NCBI GenBank assembly: GCA_947184155.2
Contig: CAMXCT020001112.1
Coordinates: 971,501 to 1,035,500 of the forward strand
Length of the DNA: 64,000 nucleotides
DNA from: Cladocopium goreaui
Taxonomy: Eukaryota; Sar; Dinophyceae; Suessiales; Symbiodiniaceae
Direction: 5' to 3'
The translations under genes and the position numbers were made by a program. Of the stretch, positions 53,301 to 62,300 are shown piece by piece (within the stretch, counting starts at the first letter, position 1; each line of letters starts with the position of its first letter). The notes beneath the pieces are model-generated. The model did no database searches and was not told the DNA's origin. It worked only from the letters and a program-made list of their open reading frames with translations.

Positions 53301-56300
53301 TCATTTCCCCATAGGAATTTGGCCACAAATCAGGTTTCAGCATGTTTCAGCCCTTAGATTTTGAGGGACATCTCTATCCGTACCATACCCATTCTTGCTT
53401 TAAAAAATATCCCCAATCTTGGAGGTTTTCCCTAACCAAATGGGGTGTGGATGAACCACCATTTTCCCGTGGACAAACAATGCCGCAAAATGGAGGTATA
53501 CCTCATGTTCACCAATTTTCAGCCACGCCCAACTATTGTTGGTCATGTATGCCATGATATGCCCATGTTAGTTCCACTATAATGGTTAGTTATAATTGGC
53601 TAAATCATGTTAAATCCCCAAAAATATCCCAAGATATCCCAAGAATTCCCAAGAATTCCCAAGATATCCCCATAAAATCATAGAAACACATTGGGACAGC
53701 CTGCATCATGGCAGTCCTGCGCTCCGTGTTCGACAAGGCGACCGCATGGATGCCTCGAGGTTGTGAAATCTGCTGAAATCTGCCATGCCCTGTTGCTTAA
53801 CCATCTGGTAAACTAACCATTAATGGGATTTATAGTGATTTAATGGGATTTATAGTGATTTAATGGGATATTAATGGGATTTATAGTGATTCAATGGGAT
53901 ATTAATGGGATCTACCCTCTGGTAAACATACAAAAAGCTATTGAAAATGGCCATTTATAGTTCGTGAGTTGTCCTATTAAAAATGGTGGATCTTTCCATA
54001 GTTATGTGGCTACGTTTACCAGGCCGGGTAGATCCGGTTTACTGTGGATTAAATCTCCGCTCCAACTTCTTAAACTCACCGTATCACCTGCCTCGCGGCA
54101 GGTCGTTTCCCAACTGCCACAGCTGTGAGCCCGCTGCACTGTCCTTGGAATCTTGGAACACGTTGGGCCCTTGCAACGGAGTTGAGCGTTGAGCCGGAAA
54201 CCATGAGGTACCAACATCACATGTTTCAACATGCCCATGACGGATTCATGGTGCTGCTATATATGGTGCTCCATGGATCCCATCAATATCATCAATATAC
54301 CCCCTTTATGTTAGCAGCCATATACCAGCACCATGGATCCGTCATGGGATAATATGTGCCTCATGGTCAACACATGGTACCCTCCGGCAATCAAACATGG
54401 CTAGGGACATCCCCGACCTGAAGGTTTCTGGGCATTTCCCAGCTATACACATAAGATTTATGATCCATTGATCCATTGCCGTGCTTGAAAAAACCGGAGG
54501 CTATTAATGATCATCCTCCAATATTCCTCCATGAATGGTTTATGGTCATCCCATCCGTTGGAATCCTTACAATGGATGAAAAAGAATCCCTTTTTTCCCT
54601 AGTGAATTGATGACCCTCCCCCAAGAAAAACCATCCATCCTTGACCATGGCGGAGCTGTAGCAATCAACCGTCATTTTCACGGCGATGTCTTGAAACGAT
54701 CGTTGTGACAGGGCGAGAAACGATCCAAGACTTCAGAAAATACCAAGAGCACATCATCTACCTATGGTTAATCTATGGTTAATCTATGGTTAATAATGGT
54801 TAATGATTGAAAAAACATGAACAAAAGCATTACAATTGAACAAATCATCTAGCTTATTCATGGAAAAAACATGAACAAACTATCAAACCCAGAGCAGATG
54901 TACATCATTACCTGGTTGGTGGTGCCGGTGGTGCAATAACCATCTTGAAAAATATGAGTTCGTCAACGGGAAGGATGATCCCATATATTATGGAAAATAA
55001 AAAATGTTCCAAACCACCAACCAGTATTGGCATGTTTCTAGATGAATTGTAATATTTCACCTGAAATGTTGGGTGATCCTGGAAAGATGATGAAAGATTC
55101 CTCCAAGAACCTTAACCATAATCGTTGGTAAGGCCGTGGTGACGTTAGAAAAGTCACCTTCCAAAGTCCTGCTGCACCTCTTCCTGCGTTTCATGAAGTG
55201 GGGTTGTAGGACGATGGCGCGCCATAAATTCCAGAAAAGTCAGATCGTTTTTTCGCAAACGCTACCGAAAAAAGATGGAAAAACAGTGAACATATTGCCA
55301 AATCCAGCGTTTTGTAGGTTAACTATGGTTAAATTATCAACGGATTGATCAAAAGGAAATATATATAGGAACATCAACAGGAAAGCACGTTTTGAACCCC
55401 CCACATATTAGGGTTTCCCTACAGATTTTCCCTTAAACCAATGGGAAATGATCATGGCATCCACCAGCCCTAGCCAGTCTTGTTGCTGAACTCGCCCAGA
55501 TGCGCTAAAGAAGATCTGGTAGACCTGCCGTTGGCTGATCTTCCCAGCCGTGTCATTCACGGATGGTAAGTTGGGGATTTATCACATCCTCCTGATATTG
55601 AAGACCCCCAAAAAAAAAACAATTTTTTGGAGTTGGATCTTCAGTAATTATTCATCAGTAATGGGTCCCATATTGGTGGTATGGTCCCATTAAGCTTGTG
55701 GAGATGTATCTGATTAATCAAAAACATATTTCAATCCAATGATGTTGTTTTTTTTTCATTTTTTTGGGGGTGCATCTTGTTTGTCAGAGGGGCAGCCAAC
55801 AGACGGAAGTGCCCATATCTATTCAATCCCCATAGATCCCCATTAAATGCCCATAAATCCCTATAAAGTTCCATGACATCCCCATAAAATCCCTAGAAAT
55901 CTCCATAAATCCCCATGAAATCCTCATGAACTCCCTGCAATTTTTTCCCGAAATGCTGAATCCCCACCTCCACCCGGTCCGGCACAGCGGGTGGAGTCCA
56001 GGAGAAGATTCCGCCCAGCTGATCTTCGTCCAAATCCAGGTCGGTAAATCTGACGCCTGGGAAATGCTGAGATTTTTGGGGGAAACATGGCGATTTCCCC
56101 GGATTTTGCTGGGGGATTTGATTGATTTGATGATTGAAACATTGGAGGATTGGGATTTTTTGAAAAATGGAATGTCGTGGAATTTCATGGTGATTTATGG
56201 AGCGTCAATGGGAAGATGATGGGAAATTCACCATCAAATATGTGATTATCATGGGATTTCACCATAAAACATGGGATTTAATGGCGATAAATCGCCATGA

Positions 56301-59300
56301 TTTCATGGGAACATCATTGGAACATGACAGGAAATTCAACATTTTAATGGGATATTCATGGAAATTCATGGGATCGTAATGGTGTGGAATGGTGATTTTT
56401 GACGATCAAAAATGCAGATTTGCTAGCATTTGGTGGGGATTCAACGAGGAGTGAATAGTCAATGATTTCAACATATATTTTGAGATATCAATGGGAATAT
56501 CTTGGGAGATATGTAGCGACTTTAACATATCTTGGAGTTGTGACCAGCAAAAAAGGTTTTGAGTCTGTTTGAAAATGGAGTATACCCCCAAATGATATTT
56601 TTTAATGGGACATGATAAGTCAACGGATTTAGGGGTACCCAATCTTCAGACAAAGCTGAGCAGTTAAACTCAACATGAATACTTGGCCGACTTAGCCAGC
56701 AGAAAATGATATCTGAGCAACAGAAATGGATATTTGGACGAACAAACAAGGATATATGATCCAGCGAGTTTTCTGTGCAAAGAAGAACGACTTCACTGGT
56801 CCACCAGTGCATGTCTCCCAATCCCAATGTTGTCCCAATTTTTGTTGGTGTTTGTTGGTTACTAGTGAACTATCCCACTCTTTGCTGCTTGCACACCTAA
56901 GTTGAATCTCATTTCCTGACATCATTGAGAGCCTCATTGAATCCCCATATGCCATTGTCTATTCCCAGTAATGCTACAATTATGACTGGTTGGTGGTTTC
57001 AACCTAGCCCTCTGAAAAATGATGGAGTTCGTCAGTTGGGATGACTATTCCCAATATGATGGGAAAATTATAATCCAGTCATGTTCCAGTCACCACCAAC
57101 CAGCCATTATAATTTCTAAGATGGATCATCATCCCACCCTTCTCCCATTCCATTGATGGCTATCCCCTGTGATGATCCCATCATGAATTCAACCGGCGTC
57201 CCAGTCCGCAGCCATCGCATTGAAATCTCCATGTAAAGTAGTCCTTTCGTACTCGTTTTCTGCTTTCTGTTGATGAAACATCATGAAAGATTCAATGCAT
57301 GCTTGGTAGAATGTTTGTATCTATAATATATACAATATATATAATATATACAATATATATAATATATACACCTCATGTTTCCCTCCTTTTTCCATCTCCC
57401 CCATCTCCATTCCTTCATCCCTTTCCATTCCTTCCATCATCGCGCCTGAGACGCTGGCAGTGGCATCGAAGAACTCGAAGACCGCGGCAGTGCGGTGTTC
57501 CACAGTTGCCGAGGCGGTGTGGATCAACAAATGCGTGGACTCCTTGGTCAAAACTGGCGAGAAAATCCACCGGATTTCTATGGTGATTTGAGGGAACCAT
57601 GGCGATGACTAGAGATATTTGTAAGATTTTGTAAGGTGATTCATGGTGTTGGTTTATAACCAGATATAACCAGTATAGTGACAGTTGGGTTTATGGTAAA
57701 TCTAGATAGTTCATGAGGTTATGGGTCAATTCCTTGGAAGCACTGGGAAAATGACCAGCCGTTGAGGAGTTCAGCAGCCAAGAGACATTGGTGTCGGTAT
57801 CCACAGGAACCTCCAGTCGCCGACCAAGCCGAGTCCAAGTGATGGATGAACATCCCACATACCCGGCCTGGTAAACATACAAAAAATTATGGAAAGATCC
57901 ACCATTTTATAGCTGGGTAAATCAACTATTTCTATGGCAATTTTCAATAGCTATGTAACAAATTATCAGAGGGTAAGTAATATATGGGGTCTTCCATAAA
58001 ATGGAGGTAAAATGGGATGGTTTACAATCGAACATCCTGTTGCGATGGATGATTTGGGGGGTCATAAATGCCCAGGTTGGGGGCCAACTATAAACTATTC
58101 CCAGTTGGGGTTTCTGTCTGGTCGTTCCACTAGGCATGCTTATAGGATATCCCCAAAGCTAAAGCAATGCTCCCTGATGATCGGCTCGTACCCGTGCTTA
58201 CCAACATCTCTTCACTCTCTATGTGGCATGCTGCCTGCGCAACTGGGAGTTACCCAATGAGATTGATGGTTTCAGGTACCCAACGCGTACAGTATATATT
58301 AGGGCTACCTAAAGTCCCGATTCAGAAATAAGGGGGAAAACCCTGAAAACCCGGGGTTTTCCCAAAGTACTTGAACATATACTTGAAGCATATCTACTCA
58401 GCCTCCAAAATCTCGGATAGCCATGGGCAAGGCTTCCCACCTGGTAGATGAACTGGTCGTAGGGCACCGACACCAACAACGTGCGATTGATGCTGCGATT
58501 TTGATCGTCCGCAATGCCCAAATAGATCCTGGTGGCTGGGTGATCTCCTTGGGAATCCCAGATGTACCATATCTTAGCGCTTCTGATGGAGATGTCATAG
58601 GGGGAAAGGATCAGATCTTTGGGATTTGCAAGTTATGTGGACTAACCCGTGACTAACCCTTCCAAAAAAGGAGGGAGTTTCTATTGCAATAGGTTTGGTC
58701 ACCTGCCAGTTTTTTCTGAGGCAACAACCATCAGCCATCTGCATGTTTTGAGGCAACAACCATAGGTTTGGTGTACAAATACCCTCTGGTAATTTAACAT
58801 GGACCCTGCCAAATAGGATGTGTTCATTAAAAATTGTCCATTTTCTCGGGGTACATGGGATTTTCCATCCAAAACAACATTCATTGTGGGGTACCCCCGT
58901 GACTTTAGGAAACCTCCATATTCGTTGTCCACCCGTTGCATCCAGGCTGCTCATAGGTCATGATTTCCCCAATGACCTCAGCGCGGACAGAAGATTTATT
59001 GAAGGTAGACCATGCCGGTCCCAAAATCATCATGCAAAAAAAATCGGAAAAATACGATACATATATAAATATGTATATGTATGTATATATACTATATATA
59101 TATGTATATACATATTTGGTGAATCTTGAAGCAAAAACATAATACAGGACTATTTTTGGTGAATCTTCCATCTACAGCAAAATTATTTACATCTCTTCAT
59201 AACCTCCATAGGAGCTGGAGATTTCAACCCATCCCCAAAGTCTCTCGGGATTATTAAGGAACATTCAAAACCAAGTACAGGTACTGTATTTCTAGATGTG

Positions 59301-62300
59301 TTTTAAAGTGTTTTAAATACACTTGGCTTTCCACATTTCAAATAACCGTCAATACTATATCATACTATTACTATTCAGTACAATACAAAACGCATCAAGA
59401 AACACTACATCAAGCCGATGTGTTTTACCAAGTATATGGATAACAATCAGGTATAAATGGTATAGAAAGGCTATTGAATGGGATTATTACCCAGCTACCC
59501 CTAGCCATCGCTATCCAGGCCGAACGGTCCCATCATGTCCTATCTGGGTCCTCCTGGGCTGCCCAGCTGGTGGAGGGATCCAGGTCATGGTACCTCCCAG
59601 TTGCTCCTGGGAAAACAACGAAAGCAGCTGCGAGAAACTACGCATTTTTCATTGGATTGGATTACCATCTGGTTATTTAACATAGCCATGGAAAATCACC
59701 ATAGAAATAGATGGTTTACCTATTAAAAATTGTGATTTTCCATGGCTATGTTAAATAACCAGAGGGTAAGGGAAAATCTACAGGAAACCCCTCTATTAGA
59801 TAGGCAACATGATGATTTCCTGTAGATTTTCCCTTAAACCAATCCAGTGACTTTTACAAAAAATGCTGTCCTGTTTTTTTTGGCATGTTATACCTCATTG
59901 ATAGAAACTGATTTAAACCTGGAAACAACAAAAATCATGAAACGCGTTCAGGAGATAGCAGTCCCACAGCCTTCGTGTTTTTTTGATTGTTGGATCTTGA
60001 TGTCGCTTGATATATGACCCATTGTTCTGGCTTAAATTTCATATATGGCCCATTGTTCGCTTAAATATGTTGGGATAGTTACCCCTTACTAATTAACCAT
60101 CATTTGAACAAATTGCTGCTGTAACTCATACTGCCTCCAAGTACCCATCAAAAAGCAGTTTGACCCTGTAATTTGCTGTAAACGTATCATTTTCAGGGGG
60201 TATTTGGAGGGTCTAGGTTCAAATGTGTTTCAACTCATCTGAAAGTCCTCCAATTTTGCAGAACGTTCGGGTATCATTCGGTTTCCTGGGTTGTTACAGG
60301 CTAGGATTAATGAACAACAGTACTATAAGAACTTGTTGGTTCTGACTAAGTTCCGACCGTCCAAACGTGCCGTGTTGAGTTGCTGTCATGTTTTTTTTGG
60401 GGAAACATACTGCGACTTTAAATAAGTCTCTGGTTGGTGGTTGAGCCTACTCCTCTGAAACATCTGAAAGTCACTTTGGGATGATGACATTCCCAATATA
60501 TGGAAAAATGAAAGCCATGTTCCAAACCACCAACCAGGTCTCATTGAGGAATTGACCTTTGGGAATTCTCCACACCAAATACAAACCAACGCATTTGTCC
60601 GACAATGGTTCATAATTGCCCTCATTTACTGACTATCTTCATGGGGATTGCCCAACAGTGGTTGACACCCCCTTTTTTGGGGAGCGGCTTTCCAAACTTT
60701 TCTAAAAAGATCTCCAATTGGGATTCTCCAAAAAAAACAAAGCTACTCCATGTTCTCTTTTGTTCCAACCAAGTCCCATTAGTTGTCCCCACTGCTATGG
60801 AAAATCAACGTTTTTTACGGGGTAAACATGGGTAAACCATCTATACATGGTCCAAATCACCAGAGGGTATATCCCAAGTCTTCTCAAATCCCCTTCTGAA
60901 AATCCCAAGAAATCATCATGCCATTGACAGAATAAAAATCCTATGCCATCATCCGAATTCTCTCCCCATTCTTGGTGAAATATGTGAAATCAGGGGCTGA
61001 CATTTCAAGATCTACAGTATCCCCATGTCAAATTGAAAATTGTTGGTTAAATATTGTGAAAATCATTGTGAAATCCCTGTTATTGTTAATATCTTAAATC
61101 CCCATTGTTGGTTACCCTCTGGTAATTTAACATAGCTATTGAAAATGACCATAGAAATAGTGGATTTTCCCAGCTATAAAATGGTGGATCTTTCCATAGT
61201 TATGTAAACGTTTCCAGGCCGGGTACAAGGTGGTGCCCCCTAGATAGCTAAGTTGGTTTATAACTCCAATAACTATGGTTTTTGTTGGTGATATATCTAT
61301 AGTTAATGGGATAAACCAACTTATAACTTGGGGGGCACCACCTTGTACATTTCCCCAAGAAAAATCTCTCTTAAACATCTGGTGGCACATCTGGTGGTCC
61401 TCATCCAGGTCGTAGTCCGAAAAACTCAGACTGGGTACCACGAAACGACCACTGGCCTGTCATGGGAAAGCCCTGGAAGTTTGTTTCCTCCAGATTTCTT
61501 TGTAAATATCCTGATGAATAATTGTTAAGAAATATTATAATAATAATGGATCTGGATATTAATGATATATTAATCTGGGTAAATTATAATATTTCACTAA
61601 CCTGAATGAAGGCCATTTGGGGATGATTTCCCTTACTAACCATGATTTCCAGTGAGGTCGCAGTGAGGTCGTTATAATTTACCCGGATTAATGGATATTT
61701 TTATGGCGAATGATCAATGGCATCTGCGTAAATTGTAATATTTCACCCTGAAATGTTCGGCTACGGGGATTCCCCTGGTTTAACCATATCTTTCCATCAT
61801 TTCAGGGTTCGGTCACGACGTGCACGACAAAATTTACCCAATGTATGACCAATCTTAGTTGGCGAAAAAGAAACACATAGCTGGCGATAGCTGGCGATAG
61901 TAAATATTATAAAAATGAGTTCATATCCACGGCCAACCTTACCCTACAAAAAAATAGGGTTCTATATCTCTATGGGAAAGAATGAATTGGTAAACTAGCC
62001 ATCCAGGGTCAGCAAATCTGAAACGGAACCCAATAAGGACCATATCCGATATCCAAAACCCCATGCAGGTTCGAAAGGGTTCGAAATCCGAGAGAAAAAT
62101 GAAGGCATAGGGGGATCCAAGAAACAGAAAAAACGAAGCAAACATAATCATTGGATTGATATTAAATTTTTGATATTAATATGTTACTATGATCATACCA
62201 ATCCAACTTACTGTATCATGCTTATAGAATAATTGGATTTATATTAAATGATATGAATGTTTGAAAAACATGTTAATTAATGACATTAGTCCAATTGATG

